Source: JAHEEL01 sp963715255 (GTDB taxonomy: Bacteria > Actinomycetota > Acidimicrobiia > Spongiisociales > UBA5794). Taken from it: a DNA stretch of 44,484 bases. Positions 7,691-15,583 of the stretch are shown piece by piece. The stretch spans positions 1 to 44,484 of the forward strand of contig CAVQRN010000011.1 in the NCBI GenBank assembly GCA_963715255.1. The letters are read 5' to 3'. The notes beneath the pieces were generated by a model. That model ran no database searches and was not told the origin of the DNA. It saw only the letters and a program-made list of their open reading frames with translations. A program made the translations under genes and the position numbers. Position 1 is the stretch's first letter. Every line of letters begins with the position of its first letter.

Positions 7691-8203
7691 GTGCTCGACT
7701 TCGCCATCCTTGGACTGCTTCGTGAACAGCCGCGACATGGCTACGAATTGAAGCGCGCCCTCGGTGACCTCGGCTTCTGGCAGGTCTCGTTCGGGTCCCT
7801 CTACCCGGCGCTCAGACGCCTGGAGAAACAGGGGCTCATCGAGGCCGCCAGGGGCGAAGGGCGTCGCAAGGCGTACCGGGTGACGGAGCCGGGACGTCTC
7901 CGGTTCGGCGAGATGCTGGCGGAGTCCGGTGACGATTCGGACCGCGACTTCCAGCTCCGTCTGGCATTTCTCGGGTATGTCGAACCGGAGAGTCGCCTCG
8001 CCGTCCTCGAGGACCGCAGAACGGCACTTCAGGACCGGCTTCACGGCGCACGACGCTCCTTCCGGGGGGCACGGAGCAGCACCGGAAACCCGGATCGATA
8101 TCGAATGGCGCTCATGGAGCGAAGAGTCCGGTCGACCGAGGCGGACATCGCCTGGCTCGACGAACTCATCGCAGGCGAGCGAAGCGCCACCGCCGGCGCA
8201 TGA
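7691..8203 (+). CDS. PadR family transcriptional regulator
   Basis: The 170-residue protein starts at GTG 7691 (GGAG 7 bases upstream) with LDFAILGLLREQPRHGYEL, the opening of the PadR winged helix. FGSLYPALRRLEKQGLI is the recognition-helix and wing region, and RKAYRVTEPGRLRF completes the DNA-binding domain. The C-terminal half is a charged helical dimerisation region. It is followed by ino1, whose first possible ATG overlaps its stop, so the two are probably one transcript. A PadR gene beside inositol-phosphate synthase is also seen in mycobacteria (Rv0047c/Rv0046c). The ligand is unknown. Confidence 0.9.
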   Translation: MLDFAILGLLREQPRHGYELKRALGDLGFWQVSFGSLYPALRRLEKQGLIEAARGEGRRKAYRVTEPGRLRFGEMLAESGDDSDRDFQLRLAFLGYVEPESRLAVLEDRRTALQDRLHGARRSFRGARSSTGNPDRYRMALMERRVRSTEADIAWLDELIAGERSATAGA

Positions 8204-8226
8204 GTCCACAGAACGAGGAGAAGATC

Positions 8227-9339
8227 ATGTCCAACAAAGTACGGGTTGCGATCGCAGGGCTCGGCAACTGCGCCAACTCTCTCATCCAGGGCGTCGAGTA
8301 CTACCGCGATGCCGATCCGTCTCTCAAGGTCCCCGGGTTGATGCACGTCGACCTCGGTGGGTACCACGTCGGTGACGTCGAGTTCGTTGCCGCCTTCGAC
8401 GTCGACGCTACGAAGGTCGGCCAGGACGTCTCAAAGGCCATGTGGGCAGGGATGAACAACACGATCGAGTTCGCCCAAGTACCCAGTCTTGATATCCGGG
8501 TTATGAGGGGCCCGACCCTCGACGGTCTGGGCACGTTCTACGTCGACGAGGTCGAGGAATCGCCCGAGGGCCCGGTCGACGTCGCTCAGGTCCTCAGAGA
8601 CACGAAGACCGACGTGCTCGTCTCATACCTGCCGGTCGGCTCGGAGAATGCAACCAAGTTCTATGCACAGGCGGCGCTCGACGCAGGAGTGGGCTTCGTC
8701 AACGCGATCCCCGTGTTCATCGCGTCGGATCCGGAGTGGGCACAGAAGTTCGTCGACGCCAATCTGCCCATCGTCGGTGACGACATCAAGTCTCAGGTGG
8801 GCGCCACGATCGTCCACCGTCAACTCGCGCGTCTCTTCGAGGACCGCGGTGTCAAGATCGACCAAACCTACCAGCTGAACTTCGGCGGGAATATGGACTT
8901 CAAGAACATGCTCGAGCGTGAGCGTCTTGTGTCCAAGAAGATCTCGAAGACGCAGTCGGTAACGAGCCAGATAGAGCGCCGGATCAACTCCGATTCGGTC
9001 CACATCGGCCCATCGGACCACGTGCCGTGGCTCTCCGATCGCAAGTGGGCGTACATTCGTCTCGAGGGCACCTCGTTCGGTGACGTGCCGCTGAACGTTG
9101 AGTTGAAGCTCGAGGTGTGGGACTCCCCCAACTCGGCCGGCGTGATCATCGATGCGGTCCGCGCAGCGAAGATCGCCCTCGATCGTGGCGTCGGCGGTCC
9201 CCTCCTCGCACCGTCGTCGTATTTCATGAAGTCGCCCCCGGTGCAGTATCACGACTCGGTGGCGCACGACAACGTGGAAGCGTTCATCACCGGTGACGGC
9301 GACCTGGCCTGTGACCTGGAGACGTTCCTCTCCGCGTAG
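8227..9339 (+). CDS. ino1: Inositol-3-phosphate synthase (actinobacterial type)
   Basis: The enzyme converts glucose 6-phosphate to 1L-myo-inositol 3-phosphate using NAD, feeding phosphatidylinositol and mycothiol-type products. The 370-residue sequence has the NAD-binding opening VRVAIAGLGNCANSLIQGVEYY, and the conserved active-site segments VGDDIKSQVGATIVHR, LNFGGNMDFKNML and KLEVWDSPNSAGVIIDAVR. ATG 8227 is preferred because AGGAG lies 7 bases before it; an ATG at 8200 overlaps the padR stop but lacks such a site. The neighbouring PadR protein is a likely regulator. Confidence 0.95.
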   Translation: MSNKVRVAIAGLGNCANSLIQGVEYYRDADPSLKVPGLMHVDLGGYHVGDVEFVAAFDVDATKVGQDVSKAMWAGMNNTIEFAQVPSLDIRVMRGPTLDGLGTFYVDEVEESPEGPVDVAQVLRDTKTDVLVSYLPVGSENATKFYAQAALDAGVGFVNAIPVFIASDPEWAQKFVDANLPIVGDDIKSQVGATIVHRQLARLFEDRGVKIDQTYQLNFGGNMDFKNMLERERLVSKKISKTQSVTSQIERRINSDSVHIGPSDHVPWLSDRKWAYIRLEGTSFGDVPLNVELKLEVWDSPNSAGVIIDAVRAAKIALDRGVGGPLLAPSSYFMKSPPVQYHDSVAHDNVEAFITGDGDLACDLETFLSA

Positions 9340-9503
9340 TCCACACGGCGATCGACAGAGATGGGCGGTCCTCCGGGGCTGCTCTTTTCGCGTGCAGTTC
9401 GCGGTCTTGCATCGATGCCGACGACATGCGATCCGTAGCAGCGCAAGACCCCTGGTAGGCGATTGGGAGGTCTTCGACGAGCACCATCGATCGTTCACGG
9501 GGG
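9340..9503. other. Intergenic region between ino1 and the RES module
   Basis: A run of TCTTTTC near 9383 follows a poorly paired GC-rich stretch, which may serve as the ino1 terminator. Nothing else is recognised before the antitoxin promoter. Confidence 0.4.
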
Positions 9504-9538
9504 TTGACAGTGACGAACGGTTGACATACGGTTGCGTC
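9504..9538 (+). promoter_or_regulatory. Promoter with direct repeats for the RES toxin-antitoxin module
   Basis: TTGACA (9504-9509), a 17-base spacer and TACGGT (9527-9532) form a strong promoter. The ATG follows 6 bases after the -10, so the antitoxin mRNA should be leaderless. GGTTGACA occurs twice, at 9502-9509 and 9519-9526, 17 bases apart, covering the -35 and the spacer. This direct repeat is a plausible operator for autorepression by the antitoxin. Confidence 0.65.
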
Positions 9539-9973
9539 ATGGCCATCCCCATCACTGATATGAGCCCCGAGAGAGCGGCTGCCGTCCTCTCCCGGTCCGA
9601 CCCGGCATGGACCAGGAGGCTTGTCGACGAACTCGACCGAACCATCCGAACGGAGCCGCTAGAACGATTCACGGCGCTGTGGGATCTCTCGAACGCCGCG
9701 GCTGCCCGGGTCTTCGGCGTCTCCCGCCAGGCGTTCTCGAAGTGGCTCCAGACCGGTCCGCCCGCAACACGTTCTTCCGCCGTGGCCGATCTCGCCACCG
9801 CAACCGATCTCCTCGATCGCTACGTGAAGAGGGAGCGCATCCCGGCGGTGGTTCGGCGCGCCTCCCCTCGTCTCGGCGGCATGTCCCTACTTGAACTCGC
9901 CACTACAGGAGACACACGGGCGGTCGCCGAATCGGTCTCTACGATGTTCGACCTGCGTCGCATTCAGCCATGA
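9539..9973 (+). CDS. Xre/MbcA/ParS-type antitoxin of a RES toxin module
   Basis: The 144-residue protein contains a helix-turn-helix around LSNAAAARVFGVSRQAFSKWLQTG (about residues 50-75) followed by a helical C-terminal half. Antitoxins partnered with RES toxins have this plan: a Xre-like DNA-binding part and a C-terminal part that blocks the toxin. Its stop overlaps the RES gene start in an ATGA junction, which fixes the pairing. Neutralisation of the downstream toxin and repression of the module's own promoter are inferred from family and context. Confidence 0.78.
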   Translation: MAIPITDMSPERAAAVLSRSDPAWTRRLVDELDRTIRTEPLERFTALWDLSNAAAARVFGVSRQAFSKWLQTGPPATRSSAVADLATATDLLDRYVKRERIPAVVRRASPRLGGMSLLELATTGDTRAVAESVSTMFDLRRIQP

Positions 9974-10521
9974 TCGAGCCCCTGCCGGACCGACTCCCCG
10001 ACGGACATCGTTGGCTTCGGGTCGCCGATGAGAGCTGGGACGATCCCCTTGATCCCGCGTTTGCTCAACAGCACGGCGGAAGGTGGAACCCGCCCAGTTC
10101 CTTCCCCGCGCTCTACCTCAACGAGGACCTCCGCACGGCCCGAGCGCAGATCGCCCATATGCTCGACGGTTCGCCTGTCGATCCGGAGGACCTCGACGCG
10201 CCATATGTCCTCGTGACGGTATCTCTGCCTGGAGGTCAGATCGCTGCAGATGCTGTGACCGACGCAGGCATCAGCGGCCTTGGACTACCTCCCACCTACC
10301 CGATGGCCAACGGTGCTCCCGTGCCCCACGAAGACTGCCAACCGATCGGCGCTGCCGTCAAACTCGGTGGCCTCCGGGGAATTCACGCCCGCTCCGCGGC
10401 GACCCGGGATGGATCTGGTCGGGAGTTGGCATGGTTCCCGGCCCGGCCATCGTCGAAAGCGCGGCGCGTCGCACCGGATCGGCCGTTTGCCGACTGGTGG
10501 TATCCAGAAGCCGTCGGGTGA
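9970..10521 (+). CDS. RES domain toxin (NAD-degrading type)
   Basis: The 183-residue protein carries a RES domain: HRWLRVADESWDDPLDP near the start, GGRWNPPSSFPALYLNEDLRTA (the conserved Arg and Glu region), and a C-terminal part with GLRGIHARSAA and RELAWFP. Characterised RES toxins, such as mycobacterial MbcT, break down NAD+. The gene is translationally coupled to the antitoxin upstream. It looks intact, so the module may be functional. It is convergent with nfo; the 60 bases between the two stops hold only a weak inverted repeat. Confidence 0.85.
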   Translation: MIEPLPDRLPDGHRWLRVADESWDDPLDPAFAQQHGGRWNPPSSFPALYLNEDLRTARAQIAHMLDGSPVDPEDLDAPYVLVTVSLPGGQIAADAVTDAGISGLGLPPTYPMANGAPVPHEDCQPIGAAVKLGGLRGIHARSAATRDGSGRELAWFPARPSSKARRVAPDRPFADWWYPEAVG

Positions 10522-10581
10522 TTCCTGAGATCGTTTGCGCGTAGAACCACACTGCAGGTGGTCGCAAGCACAACCGACGGG

Positions 10582-11349
10582 TCAGAGGCGGTCGCGCAAC
10601 CAGGCGATGTCCGCGGCTTGGTCCTCCGCGTCACCCGGGGTCTCGACGACGACGGGGGCATTCGCATCCCGAATCGACCCGACGAGTAGCTCCTCCGGAA
10701 TCTCGCCGCTTCCGAAGTTGGCGTGCCGGTCGCGGTGGCTGCCGAACGGGTCACGCGAGTCGTTCCCGTGCACGAGAGCGATTCCTCCCGTGTACTTCGT
10801 GATCCTTTCCACCGCCGTTGTCAGGTCTGCTCCTGCGGCCCATGCGTGGCAGGTGTCGAGACACACTCCGACATTGAAATCGCCGATCGCCGCCCACAAC
10901 GGTCCGTAGTTGTCGAGGTTCTGCATCACGGTGTTCCCGGCCCCGGCGGTGTTCTCAACCAGAACGGGCACCGTGGCGTCGAACGAGTCGAGCGCCTTGA
11001 ACCAGCGCTCGAAACCGACATCGACCTCCTCGTCGGCGCCGACGCTGCCGCCGTGCACAATGACGCCCTTCGCCCCGATCAACGCCGAGGCTTCGACGGT
11101 CTGAGCGAGCATCTTCCGCGACGGAATCCTCACCCGATTGTTCGGCGACGCCAGGTTCAGGAGATAGGGAGCATGAACATAGATGTCGATGGCCGCTCCC
11201 CGGAGTTGCTCGGCGTCGGTTCTCGGAATCGGCTTCTTCCACGCCTGCGGATTCGACACGAAGATCTGCACGACGTCGGCTTCCCTCGCCCCTGCTTCCC
11301 CAATCGGGTCTGCGGCCGGAACATGGGATCCGATCTTGAGATCAGTCAT
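10582..11349 (-). CDS. nfo: Endonuclease IV (AP endonuclease)
   Basis: Endonuclease IV cuts DNA 5' to abasic sites in base excision repair, using a three-metal centre in a TIM barrel. The 255-residue protein shows the metal-ligand motifs IYVHAPYLLNLAS, GVIVHGGSVG, VLVENTAGAG, VGVCLDTCHAWAAG, LVHGNDS and GSHRDRHANFGSG, all with their expected His, Glu and Asp residues. ATG 11349 gives the family start (MTDLKIGSHVP). It overlaps the end of the membrane-protein gene upstream by eight bases, so it is probably coupled to it. Confidence 0.94.
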   Translation of the reverse strand: MTDLKIGSHVPAADPIGEAGAREADVVQIFVSNPQAWKKPIPRTDAEQLRGAAIDIYVHAPYLLNLASPNNRVRIPSRKMLAQTVEASALIGAKGVIVHGGSVGADEEVDVGFERWFKALDSFDATVPVLVENTAGAGNTVMQNLDNYGPLWAAIGDFNVGVCLDTCHAWAAGADLTTAVERITKYTGGIALVHGNDSRDPFGSHRDRHANFGSGEIPEELLVGSIRDANAPVVVETPGDAEDQAADIAWLRDRL

Positions 11350-11926
11350 CTTGCGCTTCCTCCTCCGTCGCGAGCCGACGTGCATGCTCGAGGGCGATGC
11401 CGGCGTGGATGGCGACCTCCCCAATCGGTTTCTCCCAACCGGTCGCGTCGATCTGCAGACGGTTGCCATCCCACGATGCGCCCCATGGCTCAGAGGGAAG
11501 ACCTTCCGGGTCGACGAAGTCGATCACCAAAACGTCATGGGGGGGCCCGCCGTCCGGGTCTTGCTCGGCAGCGCAGTAGACGCTGTCGATAGCGTCCCAC
11601 GACACGAAGACCGGATCGTCGCCCGGCGCTCCGACGGCAATGACGACACCATCCTCGCGGAGTACCAGCACCGGAGAGCGTCGGATCAGTGAGGTCACCG
11701 CATATCCGAAGAGGCCGGCACCGCCGACGAGCATGAACGCTCCCCATACGTAGTCGGCCCGGCGCTGATTTCGACCTTTGGAGGTGATCTCGTCGTTGTA
11801 GGTGTCGGGAGGCGTTGAGGCCCAATGGCCCCACATGACGTCCACGGCCCCCAGCATCAACAACAGCCCGACAAGTCCGAACAAGAACAGTTGGATGGGC
11901 GACCGATCAACTCGGAGCAGATTCAC
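11342..11926 (-). CDS. Two-helix membrane protein of unknown function
   Basis: I do not recognise this 194-residue protein. Two hydrophobic segments are visible, at about residues 10-32 and 60-82. After them comes a soluble region starting PVLVLREDGVVIAVG, resembling a beta-rich cytoplasmic domain, and an acidic end EEEAQDD. This plan, two membrane helices and a PH-like beta domain, occurs in several actinobacterial hypotheticals, but no specific family can be claimed. It overlaps pyrE by four bases (ATGA) and nfo by eight, so the three form an operon. Confidence 0.75.
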   Translation of the reverse strand: MNLLRVDRSPIQLFLFGLVGLLLMLGAVDVMWGHWASTPPDTYNDEITSKGRNQRRADYVWGAFMLVGGAGLFGYAVTSLIRRSPVLVLREDGVVIAVGAPGDDPVFVSWDAIDSVYCAAEQDPDGGPPHDVLVIDFVDPEGLPSEPWGASWDGNRLQIDATGWEKPIGEVAIHAGIALEHARRLATEEEAQDD

Positions 11927-12507
11927 GCTTCCACCCCTAGATCCCGCGGAGTAACGAGCGCCAAGTATGGGATTCCCGCCGTCGCAACCTTGGAGGCGGC
12001 GACGCCGTCGCTTCTATCCACAAGTGTGATCACTTGGGCGATCCTGATTCCGGCGTCGGAGAGAGCGTCGATCGCTTCGAACATTGCCGATCCGGTGGTT
12101 GTGGTGTCCTCGAGGACGGCAACGACGTCGGTCGGTCTGACGGGACCAACGAGGCGGCCTCCCGTTCCGTGTCCCTTGAATTCCTTGCGAACCGAGAACG
12201 CCCGCAACGGCCGTTGAGCAGCATGTCCGGCAACAGCGGTAGCGATGGCGATCGGATCGGCACCCATCGTCAACCCGCCAACCGCTGTAACCGACAGATC
12301 GAGAACGTCGAGCACCGCCTCCCCGACGGCGATCGCCCCCGCCCCGTCGAACGTGGTCTGACGCGCGTCGATGTACCAATCGGAGACCGCACCCGAGCGT
12401 AACGTGAATGGTCCGTCGGTCCGGACTGCATGCGCTTTCAGATGCTGGACGAGTCGGCGTTTGGATGCTGATGCGGGGTTCAAAGAAAATCCCATAAAAT
12501 CGCTCAA
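11923..12507 (-). CDS. pyrE: Orotate phosphoribosyltransferase
   Basis: PyrE joins orotate to PRPP to give OMP in pyrimidine synthesis. The 194-residue protein has the type I phosphoribosyltransferase motif VVAVLEDTTTTGSAMFEAI (PRPP loop), the orotate-site region FTLRSGAVSDWYIDAR, and SVRKEFKGHG with the conserved catalytic Lys loop. The start at 12507 gives 14 residues before the first helix, slightly long; the second ATG (MGFSLN) is an alternative. The roughly 290 bases upstream hold strong hairpins. Confidence 0.93.
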   Translation of the reverse strand: MSDFMGFSLNPASASKRRLVQHLKAHAVRTDGPFTLRSGAVSDWYIDARQTTFDGAGAIAVGEAVLDVLDLSVTAVGGLTMGADPIAIATAVAGHAAQRPLRAFSVRKEFKGHGTGGRLVGPVRPTDVVAVLEDTTTTGSAMFEAIDALSDAGIRIAQVITLVDRSDGVAASKVATAGIPYLALVTPRDLGVEA

Positions 12508-12800
12508 GGAATGTTGGTCGTGGGTCGATACGTTACTCAGACAGGATGCCTTCCTACCTCCCGTCTAAGCCCGAACCGGAGACCGCCGCAAGGCGGTCTT
12601 TGGTTCGTCTGGGGCAAGGTGCTCCGCTCGCCCCGTCTTCGGCGCCTCCCCCTGCCGGTACCGCGTGCACTATTCGGCGACCTCCCTCGACCGCTTCCAT
12701 CTGATTTCGGGGAAGGCAGACAGTGCGCCCCGGCCCTGCGTGATCCGCACCCGGCTCGTGTGGAATCGAGTCGTCCGATCAGCGCCCTATGGTCCAAGTG
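12508..12800. other. Structured intergenic region upstream of pyrE
   Basis: This gap lies between divergent pyrE and the histidine phosphatase. It contains a long hairpin at 12572-12607, with 6 bp CGAACC/GGTTCG outside and 8 bp AGACCGCC/GGCGGTCT inside, closing a GCAA loop on the + strand. Next to it is a second hairpin, GGGGCAAG/CTCGCCCC (12611-12634). Neither is followed by a clear T tract on either strand. They may be a pyrE leader structure or a small RNA; no known RNA family was recognised. Confidence 0.45.
12788..12800 (+). promoter_or_regulatory. -10 element of a leaderless start (histidine phosphatase)
   Basis: TATGGT (12788-12793) ends 7 bases before ATG 12801, with no ribosome-binding site. 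The placement matches the other leaderless starts of this window. Confidence 0.5.
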
Positions 12801-13484
12801 ATGGAACTTCTCTTCATCCGACACGGACAGCCGGCGTGGAGCGTCGACGGGCTGACGCAGTCCGACCCGTTCCTCACCGAGATCGGTCGAAGACAGGCCG
12901 AACTCGGAGCGCAACGAATTGTTGACGGCGATCACCCGCTGACCGAACTCGTCGTGTCACCGGCCCGCCGATCACAAGAGACCGCAGAGCCGCTCGCTCG
13001 ACGAACCGGACTGCCCATCACGACCGTCGACGACATCGTCGAGATCAAGATGCCCGACTGGACGGGCAAACTCGAGGCGACGGTCCGACGCATCTTTCGT
13101 GAAGCGCAACACCGGCCACCCGAAGAGTGGTGGGAAGGACTCGACGGGGGCGAGTCGTTCCGGGACTTCCACGATCGGGTGACAAATGCCCTCCTCTGCG
13201 TACTGGCCGAACGCGGTGTTCGGCCTGATCCAGACCGTGAGCATCTCTGGTTCGTCGACGATCCCGATCAGCGTATCGCCGTCGTGGCTCATGGCGGCAC
13301 GAACGTGGTCGCAATCGGGTTTCTGCTCGGAGCGGCTCCGACCCCGTGGGAGTGGGAGCGATTCATCCTCTACCACGCATCGTTCGCGAGACTCCGCGTG
13401 GTCCCGCTCGGAGGGGAACACGTCTGGTCCCTCCGCACCTTCAACGACCGGGAGCACCTTCCCATCGACCTCCGAACGCGGTAG
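12801..13484 (+). CDS. Histidine phosphatase (phosphoglycerate mutase-like) superfamily protein
   Basis: The protein begins MELLFIRHGQPAWS, the RHG motif with the phospho-accepting histidine, and contains LVVSPARRSQETAEPLA and the second catalytic histidine in IAVVAHGGTNVVAIGFLLG. At 227 residues it is of normal length. It should act as a phosphatase; the substrate is not evident, and there is no sign that it is a glycolytic mutase. An ATG 12 bases upstream is possible, but ATG 12801 sits at leaderless distance from a -10 hexamer and matches the family start. Confidence 0.87.
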   Translation: MELLFIRHGQPAWSVDGLTQSDPFLTEIGRRQAELGAQRIVDGDHPLTELVVSPARRSQETAEPLARRTGLPITTVDDIVEIKMPDWTGKLEATVRRIFREAQHRPPEEWWEGLDGGESFRDFHDRVTNALLCVLAERGVRPDPDREHLWFVDDPDQRIAVVAHGGTNVVAIGFLLGAAPTPWEWERFILYHASFARLRVVPLGGEHVWSLRTFNDREHLPIDLRTR

Positions 13485-13518
13485 CTGCCCTGCGGACCGC
13501 GGACTCGCTCGCAGCGCC
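13485..13518. repeat. Possible heptamer array between convergent stops
   Basis: The 34 bases between the histidine phosphatase stop and the prenyl synthase stop show a weak 7-base period on the + strand: AGCTGCC, CTGCGGA, CCGCGGA, CTCGCTC, GCAGCGC. The GCGGA core resembles the units behind the PilT-like gene. Confidence 0.4.
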
Positions 13519-14295
13519 CTATTTGCCGTAGCGGCGATTTCTCCTGGTGAAGTCGCGCAGAGAACGGAGGAAATCGACGTACCGAAATGCCGGCCAGTAG
13601 ACGTCGACAAAGGCGTACTCGGCATACGCCGCCTGCCACAACAGGAACCCTGAGAGTCTCGCCTCGCCGGAGGTGCGGATGACGAGGTCGGGATCGGGAA
13701 GATCCGCGGTATAGAGATTCGAAGCGATGCCGTCGGCATCGATACGGTCCGCGAGGCCACCGGTGCCGTCAGCAGCGAGTTTCGCAACGAGGTCCTTCAC
13801 GGCATCAACGATCTCCTGCCGACCTCCGTAGGCAAGGGCGATCGTCACTCTCCGATCTCCGTTCGGCATACGTTCCTCGAGTCGCTTCGTCGCCGCCTGG
13901 AGGTCGTCCGGCAGAAGGTCACGGCTCCCGATGAAGCGCACACCCACATCGCGACCGGTCGAAGCGTTCGGAATCTCTTCGAACAACTCCATCAAGACCT
14001 CGTAGTACGGAAGAAGCTCCTCGTCAGGTCTCGCAAGATTCTCCTTCGACAACAACCAGCAGGTGACCGCAGGAATCTCGAGGTCATCAGACCAGTTGAG
14101 GAACTCGACGAACTTCGCCATCCCGACGCGATACGACGCCTGATAATCGGGAAGACCTTCACTCCGCGCGTAACGGCGGTGTCCGTCGTGGATGATTCCG
14201 ATGTGGCGTGGGAGGCGTTCCCGGTCGAGCGTCGCGAGCAATCGGTTCTCGTAGAACCGATAGAGCGGTCGAGTCGCTGTCTCACGAAATCCCAT
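13519..14295 (-). CDS. Z-prenyl diphosphate synthase (UppS/short-chain Z-isoprenyl synthase family)
   Basis: The 258-residue protein belongs to the cis-prenyltransferase family, which extends an allylic diphosphate with IPP. Motifs seen are HIGIIHDGHRRYAR (catalytic Asp), the central TCWLLSKENL (usual S-x-EN-x-x-R region), ALAYGGRQEIVDAV and the C-terminal IRTSGEARLSGFLLWQAAYAEYAFVDVYWP. The first motif differs from the usual MDGNGRWA, with His for Asn and Tyr for Trp; actinobacteria often carry such a second, short-chain enzyme. Whether it makes C55 or a shorter product cannot be told. ATG 14295 starts at the family N-terminus. Confidence 0.87.
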   Translation of the reverse strand: MGFRETATRPLYRFYENRLLATLDRERLPRHIGIIHDGHRRYARSEGLPDYQASYRVGMAKFVEFLNWSDDLEIPAVTCWLLSKENLARPDEELLPYYEVLMELFEEIPNASTGRDVGVRFIGSRDLLPDDLQAATKRLEERMPNGDRRVTIALAYGGRQEIVDAVKDLVAKLAADGTGGLADRIDADGIASNLYTADLPDPDLVIRTSGEARLSGFLLWQAAYAEYAFVDVYWPAFRYVDFLRSLRDFTRRNRRYGK

Positions 14296-14387
14296 GGCGG
14301 TCTCATGGTAGGGGCCGCAGAAGGCTGCACACTGCGAACTGGGCCGTGGCAACATAGGGTTCGGCGGGGAGAGAGGAGGCCACCATC

Positions 14388-14786
14388 GTGGCTATGACGG
14401 AAGAACACAAGGTGGCGCTTGCTCAGGGTCGCCGTGAGTCGAAGGCCATCAAGAGTTATCTCGAGGCGATCACCGTGCCGAAGCGCCGGGGTCGTCCCGT
14501 GACGCCGGAGTTGCTCGAGGCGAAGATCGCCGCACTCGACGACAAGGTGCTCGCCGAGAGGGACCCACTCGCTCGAGTGGATCTGTATCAGGCGAGGATC
14601 GATGCTCAGGCAGCCCTCGATTCGATGACGGCGACGATCGATCTCGCCGCTCTCGAGGTGGGGTTCATCGCGTGCGCTGCCTCCTATTCAGACCGCAAGG
14701 GGATCACCTGGCCGGCGTGGCGTGAAGCAGGTGTCTCATCTGCCGTTCTCACTGCCGCCGGAGTGAAACGCACTCGAAAGGGATGA
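14388..14786 (+). CDS. Conserved actinobacterial hypothetical protein with basic RRGRP motif
   Basis: The 132-residue protein is soluble and mostly helical. It begins with a charged segment, KVALAQGRRESKAIKSYLEAI, then KRRGRPVTPE, which resembles an AT-hook core (RGRP), then a long helix rich in Ala, Asp and Arg. The end, GITWPAWREAGVSSAVLTAAGV, looks like a helix-turn-helix-like tail found in similar actinobacterial hypotheticals. DNA binding is a guess from these two elements. GTG 14388 is chosen because AGGAGG lies 8 bases upstream; the ATG six bases later is the alternative. Confidence 0.75.
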   Translation: MAMTEEHKVALAQGRRESKAIKSYLEAITVPKRRGRPVTPELLEAKIAALDDKVLAERDPLARVDLYQARIDAQAALDSMTATIDLAALEVGFIACAASYSDRKGITWPAWREAGVSSAVLTAAGVKRTRKG

Positions 14787-14876
14787 CCTCCCCCGCTGTT
14801 CGTGCTCGGTGCGGCCCGCGAAGCGGTCGTCGGCGCCAACCCAACAATCACTGCCGGTGTTCGCGCGGTCCGTCGG

Positions 14877-14889
14877 TATTCTTCTTCCC
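14877..14889 (+). promoter_or_regulatory. -10 element of a leaderless start (haemolysin III family gene)
   Basis: TATTCT (14877-14882) ends 7 bases before ATG 14890, with no Shine-Dalgarno sequence between. Confidence 0.55.
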
Positions 14890-15564
14890 ATGACCCTCCC
14901 CTCCCCGCGCTGGACGCTCGGGAAGATGCAGAACCCGGTTCGTGGATTCCTCCACGGAACCGCGGCCGTTGCTGGTTTCGTTGGAACCATCTTCCTCGTA
15001 GTCCACGCCCCGAACTGGCCGAGCCAAGTCGCCGTTGTCGTCTTCGGCCTCGCCGTGATGGCGCTCTACACGACGAGTTCGCTCTATCACGCGATCCCGT
15101 GGCGAGAGCGTTGGAAGAAACGAATGCAGCGCATTGATCACTCCATGATCTACGTGCTCATCGCGGGAACGTACACTCCCGTCGCCGCGATCGTTCTCGA
15201 TACACCGTGGCAGTGGATCGTTCTGACGATGGTGTGGTCGATCACGATCGCAGGCGTCATCCAGAAGGGCCTGTTCCCGAAGGTTCCCGGATGGATCTCG
15301 GTGATGATGTCGACGGTCCTCGGGTGGATCGGCATCTTCTTCTTCTGGCCCATGATCCAGCGACTCGGCTGGCTTCCGGTCGGATTCGTCCTCGCCGGCG
15401 GCGTTCTCTACACCATCGGGATGGTGTTCCTCGTCACCAACCGGCCCCGCTTGTGGCCTCGCGTCTTCTCGTACCACGAGGTGTTTCACATACTGACTGT
15501 GTCCGCGACGTTTCTGCATTTCTTCGTGATCTGGCGGTACGTCATCCCACTTGCCGCCGCTTGA
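14890..15564 (+). CDS. Haemolysin III / PAQR family membrane protein
   Basis: This 224-residue protein has about seven hydrophobic segments and the family's conserved polar motifs: TTSSLYHAIPW near helix 2, RIDHSMIYVLIAGTYTPVA, and near the end SYHEVFHILTVSATFLHFFVIW, whose histidines form the metal site of PAQR proteins. Bacterial members are inner-membrane proteins, probably metal-dependent hydrolases; the historical name haemolysin is not good evidence of toxicity. The rhodanese gene follows 19 bases later and may be co-transcribed. Confidence 0.88.
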   Translation: MTLPSPRWTLGKMQNPVRGFLHGTAAVAGFVGTIFLVVHAPNWPSQVAVVVFGLAVMALYTTSSLYHAIPWRERWKKRMQRIDHSMIYVLIAGTYTPVAAIVLDTPWQWIVLTMVWSITIAGVIQKGLFPKVPGWISVMMSTVLGWIGIFFFWPMIQRLGWLPVGFVLAGGVLYTIGMVFLVTNRPRLWPRVFSYHEVFHILTVSATFLHFFVIWRYVIPLAAA

Positions 15565-15583
15565 CCGCAATCGGAGAGATCCC

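Noticed and set aside
10522..10581. Inverted repeat ACCAC/GTGGT between the RES toxin and nfo as a terminator
   Set aside because: Stems are five bases each with a large bulge and no T tract.
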